Assembly (NCBI GenBank): GCA_002633025.1
Contig: NMRB01002545.1
Location: 23,966 to 87,965 of the forward strand
Source: Notospermus geniculatus
Taxonomy: Eukaryota; Nemertea; Pilidiophora; Heteronemertea; Lineidae
Direction: 5' to 3'
Length of the DNA stretch: 64,000 nt
Below, piece after piece: positions 11,701-23,582 of the stretch (position 1 is the first letter of the stretch; each line of letters starts with the position of its first letter). The notes below the pieces were generated by a model, which saw only the letters and a list, made by a program, of their open reading frames with translations, did not search any database and was not told the DNA's origin. The position numbers were made by a program, and so were the translations under genes.

Positions 11701-13567
11701 GTAGGAACGTAAACCCACTGGGGACGAGTTTGAGGAACTCGGAGCAACTGGCACAATCGACGTCATCTTCGGAGGTACTCGGCTACATTCGGGCGGCCAT
11801 CGTAACCTACCTCGACTGTATATAGGAGCCTCGGCGTAGTAATCATCTCGCAAATCACGAGATAATTCAGTGATTCGCCGCAGTGAGTGGGTCGTCTGTG
11901 ACATTGACCGTAACCTTCCGCACTTGATGATATAGTGCAGACCAATGCTGATACTTTTTCACGTATAAATGGGTTCTTTGCGCATTATATCGGTGGGATA
12001 ATTTTATTTATTGTAGAATCTGAAGTTATTCAGTGGATTAAGGCACATTTTAGGCAGTGATAACACCGAGGATGGACAACGTTACAATGTCGAAACAAAA
12101 TGGCCGACCAGCCTTCACTTCACCACTTGAGAAGTTCAACCTGCTGCTATAGCGTGAGTGACCCTTCATCAGGTAAGGTAACATGCTTCAACTCATTTTT
12201 CTATGTGTAGCAACACTCACAATCCCTAATTGGTAACTTTGATCATTCAGATCGATAGATTTGAACAGTCTTGTCGAGTATGACCGAAGAAGTAGATCCC
12301 GGAGCAATATGGCGCTGTCCGATATACATCAGAGATACGATGTTGGCACGAATCGTTCTCTGACGTTCAGATTGCAACTGGCAGTTAGCTCGATCAACAC
12401 GCTCAACTAGCGGATCCGGCAGTTGCTCGGAGACGCAAGCGAATTCAGGTCGGCAAAATCGGCAACTGATCAGTCACTCTCTGAGTTGCTTCCATCGCCT
12501 GAAAGCTAGTTGCCGCGAGTCGCTTCAAGATGCAATGTCGACCTGTGGGCACCTTTACGCGCTACTTAACGCAGCATCAGCTGTCTTCGCGTCTGTGGTC
12601 GTGGTCAACCGGCCTAGACCTTGCAATTTCTGGATTGTTTGCTCCTGGTAAGGTGTCGAAATGCACCACTTGAACCTTGCGCAGGAAAACTGACCACAGA
12701 GCAAATAAGTGTCCGAACTACATTATTTGATGACCTCCCACTCAACCCCAGGAGATAATCTGCGGTTATGGAAGTTTGTATTGTTCACCCTACATACTCA
12801 CTTGCCCCGCAAGTCAAGCCAACGTGGAGAGAAGCCACCCAAGACACCGTGGCACTCGCAGCATCAAACTCCTCAATCCATGGGAGACAATAAAGTCCAC
12901 AGGTCATCGAAACCCCGGCTTGGAGACACATGAACAGCGAGGAAGCCAACACAACCAAGTAACGGTACTGAAAAATACTGCCGGCCGGTATGGAAATGCA
13001 GCCATGATTCGTTTTCTCAGTGTCAGTTCGGGTTACGTCAGGCCATCCACTACTATGTGATCCACCAAGCTGGACACCACTATGCGATCCACCATACTGT
13101 CCATTAGTGAGTGATCCATCAAGCTGGACATCGCTGTGTGATCCACCATATTTTCCATCAGTGTGTGGTCCACCAAACCAGACATTAGTGCGCGATTCAC
13201 CATACTGTCCATTAGTGAGTGATCCATCAAGCTGGACATCACTGTGTGATCCACCATACTGTCCATCAGTGTGTGATCCACCAAATTGTCCATTAGTGAG
13301 TGAGCCACCAAGCTGGACATCACTGTGTGATCCAACATACTGTCCATCAGTGTGTGATCCACCAAATTGTCCATTAGTGAGTGAGCCACCAAGCTGGACA
13401 TCACTGCGTGTTCCACCATATTTTCCACCAGTGAGCGATCCACCAAGCTGGACATCAGTGTTTGATCCACCATGTTGTCCATCAGTGACTGATCCACCAA
13501 GCTGTCCATCACTGTGTGATTCTTTGCAGTTAGTAGAACTATGTTCAGCGTCCAGTTGAAGACGCAT
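8763..13567 (-). CDS. Monocarboxylate-transporter-like (SLC16, MFS) protein with N-terminal repeat region
   Basis: Three minus-strand exons join in frame: 13567-12802 (donor GTGAGT), 10306-10163 (acceptor tttcag, donor GTACGT) and 9802-8763 (acceptor tttcag), totalling 1950 nt or 649 residues. Residues about 15-176 are a 9-residue tandem repeat (GGSHTDGQY type); about 177-202 form a linker, then a 12-helix MFS core begins at YRYLVVLASSLF. Family marks include GLYCLPWIEEF with SATVSWVASL after TM1, SGYLTEKLGYRKT in the TM2-3 loop, GVAAGGGIGISF across the second splice junction, and THYFNGRGRVV after TM4. MCTs carry monocarboxylates or related small acids and aromatics across the plasma membrane, usually H+-coupled; the substrate here is unknown. 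The core is of normal length; the roughly 200-residue N-terminal extension is unusual. The start ATG at 13567 has A at -3; an upstream GTG-initiated frame was not preferred. Introns are 2495 and 360 bp. Confidence 0.85.
13040..13525 (-). repeat. Coding 27-bp minisatellite (about 18 nine-residue units)
   Basis: About 18 units of 27 bp lie in the first exon of the transporter gene. On the minus strand three unit types alternate, of forms GGSHSDVQL, GGSLTNGQF and GGSHTDGQY, giving an 81-bp higher-order period in the centre. The units diverge at the array edges. Because 27 is a multiple of 3 and the unit lacks stops in several phases, long shadow frames appear on both strands. Confidence 0.85.
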
Positions 13568-14859
13568 TTTAGAATTTGGCGAAATCCACTGTTTCACCGA
13601 CACTGCACTACTTTGTCTTCTGAGGATCAGCTGAGCTTTCCTCTGTGGAACTAGTTATCCTTCCAAGGAACGGCACTTTGACACCACAAGAGTGGCACTT
13701 GGCGTCCGTCCTTGATCCCGAAACAAATTTGAAGTAGGTCTACACGGTTCAATGTCCACGAGCTAATAGCCCTCCGTCAGCGAATCTCCTATTCTGATAA
13801 AACTGAAAGGTCGTCTCTTCTGGGGCAGACAGCCACGACCTGCTCATTGACAAACACAAGAATATTTCATACCTCCGTCGTGTGCGGAGAAGAGTGGCAA
13901 AACCTTTCAGCGATTTTAACAGCGTATTCAGTCTTATGAACAGTCCAGGTGTTCTATATAATTATTATCCGCCATATATTCAGTATCTGTCATGCCTGTA
14001 TTGTTTCCTTCCAACCACAGTCGTCAAGAGAATCTCCCGTCCCGTTGAATTTGATCAATACTAAGTCATCATCAGGGCTGTGCACAGCTGAAACCACATG
14101 TGGGTTCGATGGGAACCAACCTGTTTCAGATGAAACAGCTTTGGCACAGGTCTCAATCCTCATCACCCGACGCTAGGTTGCGCCACTCGTTCGTGGACCC
14201 CACCTCGATCCGTGGAGCAATCTAAAACCGAACTCCTCCGCAGTGCCGCGTCGTTCTTTGATACGAGAGAAGGCGAGACCGTCTGACGATTCATCTAACG
14301 CCAAACCAACATCCAAGGTGGACAAGATTGCTCAATCCTCTCAATGACCGTTTATCTCTCTGGTCCTTTGGACTTTTGCTCATATGAAGATCCTCCTTCC
14401 ATTCTTAATCTTCCTTGAAAGCAATGATGACGCTGTGTAGAGTATACCCTCATGAAGATATTATAACTCAGACTGACACCTGAAATTAAATGGATGATGA
14501 ATCAGTCTGGCATACAGAAGTAGGAACAATGTGATACATAGCCTATCTCGAAGCGAGGACCGACAACTTGAGGTCTTGGGATCCGACCTCTAGATGCCTC
14601 TTGTTACGCCTGGAGGCCTAGGCCTAGTTGTTTCAGGAGTACATGTAGCCTACATGTACAGAGATGACGAGGCTGCGCAGATGTTGGTGTAAAACGATAG
14701 GCCTACATACATGTAGGCCTACATAAACCTACCTGTAAGCCTTGCATTGCCGTCGATTTCGTGCTCAGGTTTCAAGCGCATGAAGGATTATCAGTCCGAG
14801 CACAGGGTACATTTCACCAGACAATTGTCAGTGATCAATATAACTCTAGCGAGTTATAA

Positions 14860-14952
14860 GTCTTTTCTAGAGTTTCAGATTGTAAAGTTCCACTTGAAAA
14901 AGACCCCGGTTGGGGTCGAAAATTCGTGAATTCTGGAGATTGACTTCTTGCT
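14860..14952 (+). repeat. Dispersed repeat, inverted copy at 17693-17778
   Basis: The segment from gagtttcagattgtaaag through caccccggttggggtc-like sequence to gaattctggagattgac is found in reverse complement at 17693-17778. The internal ccccggttgggg is self-complementary. No coding function was recognised. Confidence 0.6.
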
Positions 14953-15289
14953 TATTATTATAACTCTAGCGAGGATGCGCAACTTTCCGACTCCGACTTC
15001 AATTACGAGAATGAATTGCAGTCCGCTATGGACAGATAAAAACAATGTGATAGACGTTTGCAAATCGTAAAATGCCACAACTTTGTGGCAGAATAATTTT
15101 GACTCGCAACCGGAAGTGCGCATAAATCGCAAATATCGTAGTCGTCGAGGTCGTGTCTCAAAGTCGTAACGACTAGGACTACGACTTCAAGATTCATTAT
15201 TTATCCGATTGATAAGGTCAATTTTTCTGCCTTCAATTTATGGTGTTTGACGAATTGAAAACTTAATTCTATCACATCGTTTTTATCAA

Positions 15290-15360
15290 GGATGTCCATA
15301 GCGGACTGCAATTCATTCTCGTAGTTGAAGTCGGAGTCGGAAAGTTGCGCATCCTCTGTT
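15290..15360 (-). repeat. Conserved coding-like repeat fragment
   Basis: On the minus strand this reads SDSDFNYENELQSAMDI in frame. Almost the same DNA occurs at 14969-15030 (+) and, more diverged, at about 42240-42292 (+). Shared nucleotides extend to conservation of the reading frame in part, so this may be a fragment of a transposon-encoded or captured exon. It may also be a non-coding repeat that happens to be open. Confidence 0.45.
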
Positions 15361-16746
15361 TTGTCCCGCCCCCCGCTGCAAGCCGTACATACCATGAAAA
15401 CACTGTTCGAAATCGACAGGCGATTTCAACTTTAATTGGTCCAAAATGAAGCTCCACAGGTGAAGACATCGTAGGCCTACAAAGTCCTACAAGTTATAAA
15501 CACGTCAGTCACCTTACCTTGTCTATATTGTCATTGGTATTTTCATGATCAGCAAGGGTAGAATTGATTTACGGGATAGATTCACCATGCATGACAGGTC
15601 GACTCGAATCTAATTTTTTTTCTGAAATACATGTATTGTAATTTTTCTCATATGTCGTTTATTTTTAGAACATATCGACAGAATGATTGTGACATCGACA
15701 GAATGATTGTGACCGCATCGTTGCGCTCCAAAGCGGCCACAATACATCCTTTGAATTTATACGACACGTCCTTTTTTAATATAGGCCTACATGTATCGTT
15801 TGAACGTCCCGGAACATTGCCGTCAAAACCCGGCCTAGATTACCGAATACATCAGGATACAACAGGCGATTTTCGCCTGCGACGAGTGGCAACAGTAGAG
15901 AGTTTTCGCCAAGCCCACGCGAACGCCAATCGTTCGATCCGCGAAGAGAGCACCGAACAAAGTAGCCTATAGACGTTCGCGCTGGAGTTTTCGGTGCCAC
16001 GACGAAAACTCGCTAGTCGTCCCATCCCGCAACTACTGGCGAGTTTATCACCAACTTCACTTTGATTGTCACGTGATCGGAGAGCCCGTGCTGATTGGTC
16101 ACTGATGAAAACCTGTCGCCTTGTGTTTCCGTCGCAAGCCCGCACACGAGGCGACGACCTTCAACAACTGGCACAGAAAAAGGGATCCTAGCTACGATAG
16201 AGGGCAGCACACCGAAACCCGGTCCTATACAATGGACGCCTTTTATGGGACTAGTGACACCTATTGAGGCAGTGAGCTAGGGTCCCCATTGTTTTTGCAA
16301 GGGCCGCACACGAGGTGACCAATCACGTGGAGATAATCTTGGGCCACGGACAAAACCTTGCCGATGTTGAGTCATCGTGCAGGCCTAGGCATTCTTAGGC
16401 CTATCCACCTAAACAGCGGGGTGTCGAAGATCTAATGTAAGAGCAATGAAAGTAATCGGGCTTGGAAACCAAAGCCTAAAGAAATAACAGTGCCTGAGGT
16501 GTATAGACTTGTATTTTAAGTATTATACTCAACACTGAGAGACCTTTATATGAGCGAAAGGGAATGATCACCTGTGTTCGCCAGTAAACGACCGTTGATA
16601 TTCACTGTGTAACGTTCTAAACAGTACTTTATTCCAGACGTTTACTTGACTTTTCTCTCCTTTTCTACCCGGATAACAAATATTTGACATCGGAAGGATA
16701 ACTTGGATATTTTTTGACGACTGTTTCACACCACAACCGATCCAAA

Positions 16747-19216
16747 ATGGCTCACCAACCCATGCCCTCCGGGGTAATGTTCAGTTACTATCAGAAGAGG
16801 TAGGTTCACAGGAGACAAACGTAATGATGTAGGCCTACACAGATTCAAGCCAACTCAACACCTTCCTTACACACCCTTCCTGAAGTTCGTACTCCTCCTC
16901 TATGGTTCGGAAGTCGGGAAACGGGTAGGCCTAGCCTACCTCCACCTCTCTGGACAATACTGAGGGCTGGTAGCAGCCGAGCACTGCAACACTACACAAC
17001 CACATCACAATCCGCAATGAATAGGCCTATGAACTGCAGCAGAGCACATAGGCATTTATATTGAGAAGACACCTGTTACATGCCGATATTTTCTTCCCAA
17101 ATCGTTGCGTGGTGACATAATATACAATTGTACATAGGTAGGCCTAAGTAGACCTGCAATGCGAAGGCAAGCCTGTTATCTGACGGTACCTCCTCCAGCC
17201 AACCAGTAAACATGGCAAGCTCCGCTTGCTAGAGACTGGGCCTGCTAGAATAATTCACCATCTAGCTCCTTCGAAGGGAGAGAAAACTGGGAATCCGTAA
17301 AAAAGTCATTCTGTTGCACAATCCCACTGGGCGTGAGACTTTGGGCAAGTCTCTTTACCTCACCGGCCTCTCTCCACCCAGGTGTAATGGGTACCGGTCG
17401 AAAATGCTCAGATTGTAGCGCTGAATGGGCAGCTCATCTGACTGGGGTTAAAGTGTAAAGTCGGATGACACCTCTACTGTAAGAAGTAGCCTGTGCAGAC
17501 GAATGGCTGCAGATGAGACCTCGTGAGATTACTCAGAAATAAAGCACCTCATCCCTGGTACTGCTCTACTTACTTGTCTGTCTTTCCCCCATTTTACCGG
17601 TAGCAAGGTCCTACGGTAACAGTTGATATCAGTAAAAAACCCAAGGTACAAAAGGCACAAAATTGACACACAAAATGATAATAAACAAGAAGTCAATCTC
17701 CAGAATTCACGAATTTTCGACCCCAACCGGGGTCTTTTTCAAGTGGAACTTTACAATCTGAAACTCTAGAAAAGACTGAGCTGAAACCCGAATGTAGAAC
17801 TACATAAAAAACAGTAAAAAACCCAAACTTTTAACTTTTTTTTACAATTGCGGACTGTGGTGACAGCTGCTCCTGTATTCATGGTATTTCCAGTCCACAG
17901 CTGCGTTCAATCAGGCATGAGACAACTGGAATAGATTCATGCAAGTATGACCAAAACAGGTGTCATTAGGTCCAGTGGAAGGATAGGCCTATTGACAGTG
18001 CACTCATGAATAGGCAAAGATACATTGCTAATGTCCGCAATGAACACTGACATGACTGAAAAACTCTGCTTCAAGACGAACTTAGGTTCGTTTTCCATAT
18101 CACCAAACTGAGTATCCAAATTCGTCAAAATGACAAGTCCACGTTCGTCATTTTGACGAACCCTTGTTATGTTCGTCAAGGGTCCGTCAAAATGACGAAC
18201 CTGGACGTGTCATCTTGACGAATTTAGATACTCAGTTTGGTGACATATGAAAACGAACCTAATTTCGTCATTCTGACAAAGCAGAGTTTTTCAGTGAATG
18301 TAGGAAAAAATACCCNTTTGACGAACCCTTGTTTATGTTCGTCGTCAAGGGTTCGTCAAAATGACGAACGTGGACGTGTCATCTTGACGAATTTAGATAC
18401 TCAGTTTGGTGACAAATACCCCCCCCCCCCGAAAAAATCCCCCAGGAAAAAATCCACCTGGAAAATATCCCCCAGGAAGCCCTCTGGAGTAAACATGGCG
18501 GACTTTGGCAAGGTACTGGATAGTTCCCCCAATACCGTTCAGTACACAAATCTATAATTTCATATACTCTGAGCAGTATTGCGGGAACTATCCAGTATCT
18601 ATAATGTACTACAATATATTGTTTCTTTCTTCCTTCAGCGAGTACCACGATAAATGCGTTCCAAAGAAGAACGCATCAGAACCGGGCCGACACCACAGCC
18701 AGGGAGACTACGCCAAGTGCGACCAGGTAGCAATAGATAAAAGTTGGAAGAGAAGGGTTGAAGGAGAAAAGAGAGGGGTCAAAAGCTGGTATGTTCAACT
18801 CGGTACACACGGTTCAAATGTCCGAAGAACCACAACGGTGACTTCGACTCCATAGAGTTTACATGGTGTTGGGCTGCTCAAGAAACAAAACGAACTCCGG
18901 CGGGTGTGGTCGTTTTCTGTGTTGTTTTAATACCGCTCTCACTTTCTACTTCTCACTTTTCAGGGAGGAAAACTGGGGTTTTCTGACCGAGAACGACGAC
19001 GAGGATCAAGAAAGCGAGGACACTGGCAAGCCCAGTGACCAGTTTGACCTGCAGGGGGAGCCATCCGTCTTCTCTGACGAACTTCCAAACACCAATGCTG
19101 GTAACTATGGTTACCGGGCGACCAAAAATATCGGCGAGCGGATACAAAATATGGAACATAAATTTTACGCGGACAAACGACGACGGAAGATGGGGGATGA
19201 TCTAACATGTTATTAA
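16747..19216 (+). CDS. CIMIP5: Ciliary microtubule inner protein 5 (C2orf50)-like
   Basis: Three exons join in frame: 16747-16799 (donor GTAGGT), 18639-18788 (acceptor ccttcag, donor GTATGT) and 18964-19216 (acceptor ttttcag, stop TAA), giving 151 residues. The donor at 18789 was chosen because it restores a phase-2 junction reading KRGVKSWEENWGFL. From memory of the human family member this aligns with a W-x-x-NWxFL motif followed downstream by an FSD-x-x-P motif, a G-x-R motif and a basic C-terminal stretch; here these are VFSDELPNT, NYGYR and KRRRKMGDD. The human protein is about 160 residues and is assigned to ciliary axonemal doublet microtubules. Identification rests on motif order, not on a search. 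The first ATG is preceded by aaa (A at -3). Intron 1 (1839 bp) contains an inverted repeat element; intron 2 is 175 bp. The last exon is duplicated at 21691-21943. Confidence 0.7.
18104..18415. repeat. Foldback repeat built of GTTCGTCA/TGACGAAC motifs
   Basis: Arms around ccaaactgagtatccaaatt (about 18103-18122) and aatttagatactcagtttgg (about 18220-18239) are near-inverted, and the right arm occurs again at about 18390-18409. Between them TGACGAAC and GTTCGTCA alternate. It lies in intron 1 of the CIMIP5-like gene. One ambiguous base is at 18316. The gccccccccccgaaaaaa-type low-complexity stretch at 18420-18480 follows it. Confidence 0.55.
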
Positions 19217-20917
19217 GCGACGGAAGATGGGTGATGGTCTAACATGTTCGGGTGTGGAACACATAACCATGACAACGGATAGTAAATATTGAGACCACCG
19301 TGCTTTGCTCTCTGGCGACGAAGCCCGGCATCTATCTACCAGTGATGGTACAAAAATAAAACTCTAAAAATAAGGCTATCGCCGCGTAGGCTGCATTGCT
19401 TGCAGGCAAAATATCACGACTTGCAATGTGGGCCTAGCCCTGTCAACTCACGGTAAAACGACTGATTATTGCCTTCCATCCGGTGTAACCTTTGTGATTG
19501 TTCCACACCGAGTGTTCCCATACTCTTGTCCGATGGAATAAGCTGCGATTTAACAATAGGGGACAGGGAGAGAAATGCCGGCGTTTCCGAACAATACGGG
19601 AAACTGGCAAATGACACATCAGGATAACATTTTGTATACCGGTAACCATCTTTACGCTGTAGGCAGCTCAGCAAAACACCATTGGAAAATAAAAAGCACA
19701 TGTATTTTCACAAAAACATGTCACTTACGATGACTTCAATGGCAGCCCTGCCAAGTGATGCTGCAAAACGTTAGGAATTTGAGATGTACTCCGCATGCGA
19801 AGGAGTAACGCCATGAGATCTGACCACTTATCAACAGGGGTCAAAAAGGGACCCTGAAAATGCCTGAATAAAACCTTTATGGTGCAAAATAAAGAACAGA
19901 TCATCCACACCTTACCTTTGCAAAAAGAGTTCGTGCAAAAAGACCCTGACAAGAACGAGATGGTGTTATATAAAAGAACTAGGCCACTACATGTACTTAC
20001 CTTAGCACAGGTTTGTTTTGTTGTTCCACACTGAACCCACCCAATTTTTCACATCCAAAATGAAGAACAAGGAAGAAGAAGAAGAGGTTTACAATGACTA
20101 CATTTTATTCCTGTATATGATCACAAACTGTCTACACAATACTCTACAATAGGGAGAGGGTCAGGCTACATACACACACCATAGGCCAAGGATGGGGACC
20201 CAATAATTTCTCAACTGACAGTACTGTTGTTGGCCTTCAAACATCAGAAATACTCTATTTGATGGGTACGGTACAGCTGAGTTTCCTAGCAGCCATCTTG
20301 CCAAAGTTAGGTCATCGTCATGGCGATTCCCCGGGAGAACCAATCATCTCTCACTCTGGAAGAGAATTCCGATGGTGATGACCTAATTTTACCAACATGG
20401 CTGCTAGCAAAACTCATCTATTCTAGGTCAATTTCAAAGTTCTCAGAAACTATTCAACACAAACTCTGCGCCCAGGTGCAAAGTTCAGAAAACCAGCAAT
20501 AGTACTGTCAACAAGTCGTAAGTGTCCACAACGATATATTGGATTTCAGAAAATAACCATGCAATACATATGCTTGAGAGCCACCTATAAGACAAACTAA
20601 ACGCTAGTGCTACCGGAATGTAAAAATATACAGGTCCTTACAAAATATATTATGCTATTTATACTGAATACAAAACAAATTGAAGCCCAGCAAAGGTGCA
20701 AAATGAAGATGGACACAGCTGAGATTTGATCCCTTTAAGTCACAATGCACAAAATAGTCACCATTGACATAAATAGGTTAGACCATAAAGGAGTAGGGTT
20801 TTACCAAAAGGGTTGGATATTCATTAAAGTTGGAAGGTTCATCAAAAAAGGTTATAATCTTTTTTACAGTCATGTCCGCAGCAGGGGCGTAGCTAGCGGA
20901 GGGGTGGGGGGGGGGGG
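18866..20917 (+). repeat. Segmental duplication, copy 1 (truncated by gap)
   Basis: Nearly the same sequence recurs at 21601-23582 in the same orientation. Homology starts at gtgttgggct just upstream of the last CIMIP5-like exon and runs to the aggggcgtagctagcgg start of a MITE, where copy 1 ends in a poly-G run and the N gap. Copy 1 has about 230 bp (near 19377-19610) missing from copy 2. Confidence 0.85.
19355..19360 (+). promoter_or_regulatory. Candidate polyadenylation signal AATAAA of the CIMIP5-like gene
   Basis: AATAAA lies 139 nt after the TAA stop at 19214-19216. It is the first such hexamer downstream on this strand. Not verified by transcripts. Confidence 0.4.
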
Positions 20918-21487
20918 NNNNNNNNNNNNNNNNNNNNNNNNNNNNNNNNNNNNNNNNNNNNNNNNNNNNNNNNNNNNNNNNNNNNNNNNNNNNNNNNNNN
21001 NNNNNNNNNNNNNNNNNNNNNNNNNNNNNNNNNNNNNNNNNNNNNNNNNNNNNNNNNNNNNNNNNNNNNNNNNNNNNNNNNNNNNNNNNNNNNNNNNNNN
21101 NNNNNNNNNNNNNNNNNNNNNNNNNNNNNNNNNNNNNNNNNNNNNNNNNNNNNNNNNNNNNNNNNNNNNNNNNNNNNNNNNNNNNNNNNNNNNNNNNNNN
21201 NNNNNNNNNNNNNNNNNNNNNNNNNNNNNNNNNNNNNNNNNNNNNNNNNNNNNNNNNNNNNNNNNNNNNNNNNNNNNNNNNNNNNNNNNNNNNNNNNNNN
21301 NNNNNNNNNNNNNNNNNNNNNNNNNNNNNNNNNNNNNNNNNNNNNNNNNNNNNNNNNNNNNNNNNNNNNNNNNNNNNNNNNNNNNNNNNNNNNNNNNNNN
21401 NNNNNNNNNNNNNNNNNNNNNNNNNNNNNNNNNNNNNNNNNNNNNNNNNNNNNNNNNNNNNNNNNNNNNNNNNNNNNNNNNNNNNNN
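20918..21487. other. Assembly gap (570 N)
   Basis: Run of N preceded by a run of G. It separates the two copies of the duplication, so collapsed or unphased haplotypes are possible here. Confidence 0.95.
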
Positions 21488-21600
21488 TTTTCTACTAGGT
21501 ATACGTCAGTATACCGGGGCATTACTCGGGGGTGTGTTATTGGACCTCTGTAACACGCCCACCACCCCTGCAATGCATGCCTCAACTCCCTGTGACATGG

Positions 21601-23582
21601 TGTTGGGCTCACGAACAAAACGAACTCCGGCGGGTGTGGTCGTTTTCTGTGTTGTTTTACCGCTCTCACTTTCTACTTCTCACTTTTCAGGGAGGAAAAC
21701 TGGGGTTTTCTGACCGAGAACGACGACGAGGATCAAGAAAGCGAGGACACTGGCAAGCCCAGTGACCAGTTTGACCTGCAGGGGGAGCCATCCGTCTTCT
21801 CTGACGAACTTCCCAACACCAATGCTGGTAACTATGGTTACCGGGCGACCAAAAATATCGGCGAGCGGATACAAAATATGGAACATAAATTTTACGCGGA
21901 CAAACGACGACGGAAGATGGGGGATGATCTAACATGTTATTAAGCGACGGACGATGGGTGATGGTCTAACATGTTATTAAGCGACGGACGATGGGTGATG
22001 GTCTGACATGTCCGGGTGTGGAACACATAACCATGACAACGGATAGTAAATATTGAGTCCACTGTGCTTTGCTCTCTGGCGAGGGAGCCGGAGGGTGTGG
22101 AACACATAACCATGACAACGGACAGTAAATATTGAGACCACTGTGCTTTGTTCTCTGGCGACGAAGCCCGACATCTATCGACCAGTCATGGTACCAAAAA
22201 AACTCTAAAAATAAGGATGCGGCCGCACATGACACATCAGGATAACATTTTTGTATAACATTCACCGTCTGCACGCTGTAGGCAGCTCAGCAAAACACAA
22301 CTGGAAAATAAAGTATTTTCACAAAAACATGTCACGATGTCTTCAATGGCAGCCCTGCCAAGTGATGCTACAAAACATTAGGAATTTGAGGCGGGTGTAG
22401 GCTATTTGGCATGCGAAGAAGTAACTCCATGAGATCTGACCCACTTGTCAACCGGGAACAAAAAAGGACCCTGAAAATGCCTGAATAAACTTAAGGTGCA
22501 AAATAAAGAACAGATCATGCACACCTTACCTTTGCAAGGGGTCATTCAAAAAGACCCTGACAAGAACATGACGGTATTAAATAAAAGAGCCAGACCCGGG
22601 GCCAGACCATACCTTACCTTTGCAAGAGGTCATGCAAAAAGACCCTGAACAAGAATATGATGGGCAGGTGTAAAATAAAGCGCCAGATACCTTCCTTTGC
22701 AAAGGCATGTTTTATTCTTTATTCAACCCACCCAATTTTATACACCCAAAATAAAGAACAATGAAGAAGAAGAAGAGATTTACAATGACTACATTTTATT
22801 CCTGTATATGATCACAAACTGTCTACACAATACTCTACAATAGGGAGAGGGTCAGGCTACATACACACATCATAGGCCAAGGATGGGGACCCAATAATTT
22901 CTCACCTGGCAGTACTGTTGTTGGCCTTCAAACATCAGAAATACTCTATTTGATGGGTACGGTACAGCTGAGTTTCCTAGCAGCCATCTTGCCAAAATTA
23001 GGTCATCGTCATGGCGATTCCCCCAATCATCTCTCACTCTGGAAGAGAATTCCCATGGTGATGACCTAATTTTACCAACATGGCTGCTAGCAAAACTCAT
23101 CTATTCTAGGTCAATTTCAAAGTTCTCAGAAACTATTCAACACAAACTCTGCGCCCAGGTCCAGAGTTCAGAAAACCAGCAATAGTACTGTCACCAAGTC
23201 ATAAGTGTCCACAACGATATACTGGATTTCATAAAATAACCATGCAATACATATGCTTGAGAGCCACCTATAAGACAAACTAAACGCTAGTGCTACCGGA
23301 ATGTAAAAATATACAGGTCCTTACAAAATATATTATGCTATTTATACTGAATACAAAACAAATTGAAGCCCAGCAAAGGTGCAAAATGAAGATGGACACA
23401 GTCGAGATTTGATCCCTTTAAGTCACAATGCACAAAATAGTCACCATTGACATAAATAGGTTAGACCATAAAGGAGTAGGGTTTTACCAAAAGGGTTGGA
23501 TATTCATTAAAGTTGGAAGGTTCATCAAAAGGTTATAATCTTTTTTACAGTCATGTCCGCAGGGGTGTAGCTAGCGGAGGGG
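21601..23582 (+). repeat. Segmental duplication, copy 2
   Basis: Same-orientation copy of 18866-20917 with scattered substitutions and small indels. It has extra local duplications just after the exon: the unit agcgacgga-gatgggtgatgg is present three times between 21904 and 22010, and the following gtgtggaacacataaccatg unit twice (about 22016 and 22096). It continues into the MITE at 23566. Confidence 0.85.
21691..21943 (+). pseudogene. Duplicated last exon of the CIMIP5-like gene
   Basis: This 253-nt segment has the same acceptor (ttttcag), the same open frame and the same stop as exon 3 at 18964-19216, with an intact EENWGFLTENDDEDQ to GDDLTCY reading. No copies of exons 1 and 2 are visible before it; they would have to lie in the 570-N gap. 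It could be an alternative terminal exon, an orphan exon copy, or the same exon from the other haplotype placed in tandem by the assembler. Confidence 0.6.

Larger units (their letters stand above)
13604..16746. other. Intergenic region, no complete gene seen
   Basis: No splice-consistent exon was recognised. It contains a fragment at about 14957-15035 repeated in inverted orientation at about 15290-15360 (described separately), a short direct duplication of cgacagaatgattgtgac at about 15676-15712, and several ATTGGTC/GACCAAT motifs. The 3' end is the presumed promoter of the ciliary gene starting at 16747. Confidence 0.4.

Noticed and set aside
12071-12151. Small plus-strand frame MDNVTMSKQNGRPAF... 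(26 codons)
   Set aside because: Short, within the transporter's first intron, no splice partner; a possible start context is not enough.
13020-13559. Plus-strand 179-residue and minus-strand 159-residue repeat frames
   Set aside because: They are other-frame readings of the 27-bp coding minisatellite of the transporter; only the frame continuous with the MFS core is accepted.
18789-18855. Exon 2 of the ciliary gene continuing through SWYVQLGTHG
   Set aside because: The GTATGT donor at 18789 gives a phase-matched junction and restores the family-like WxxNWGFL motif; the read-through frame does not join to exon 3.
20745-21713. Long frames spanning runs of N at the three gaps
   Set aside because: Almost entirely unknown residues; artefacts of translating N.
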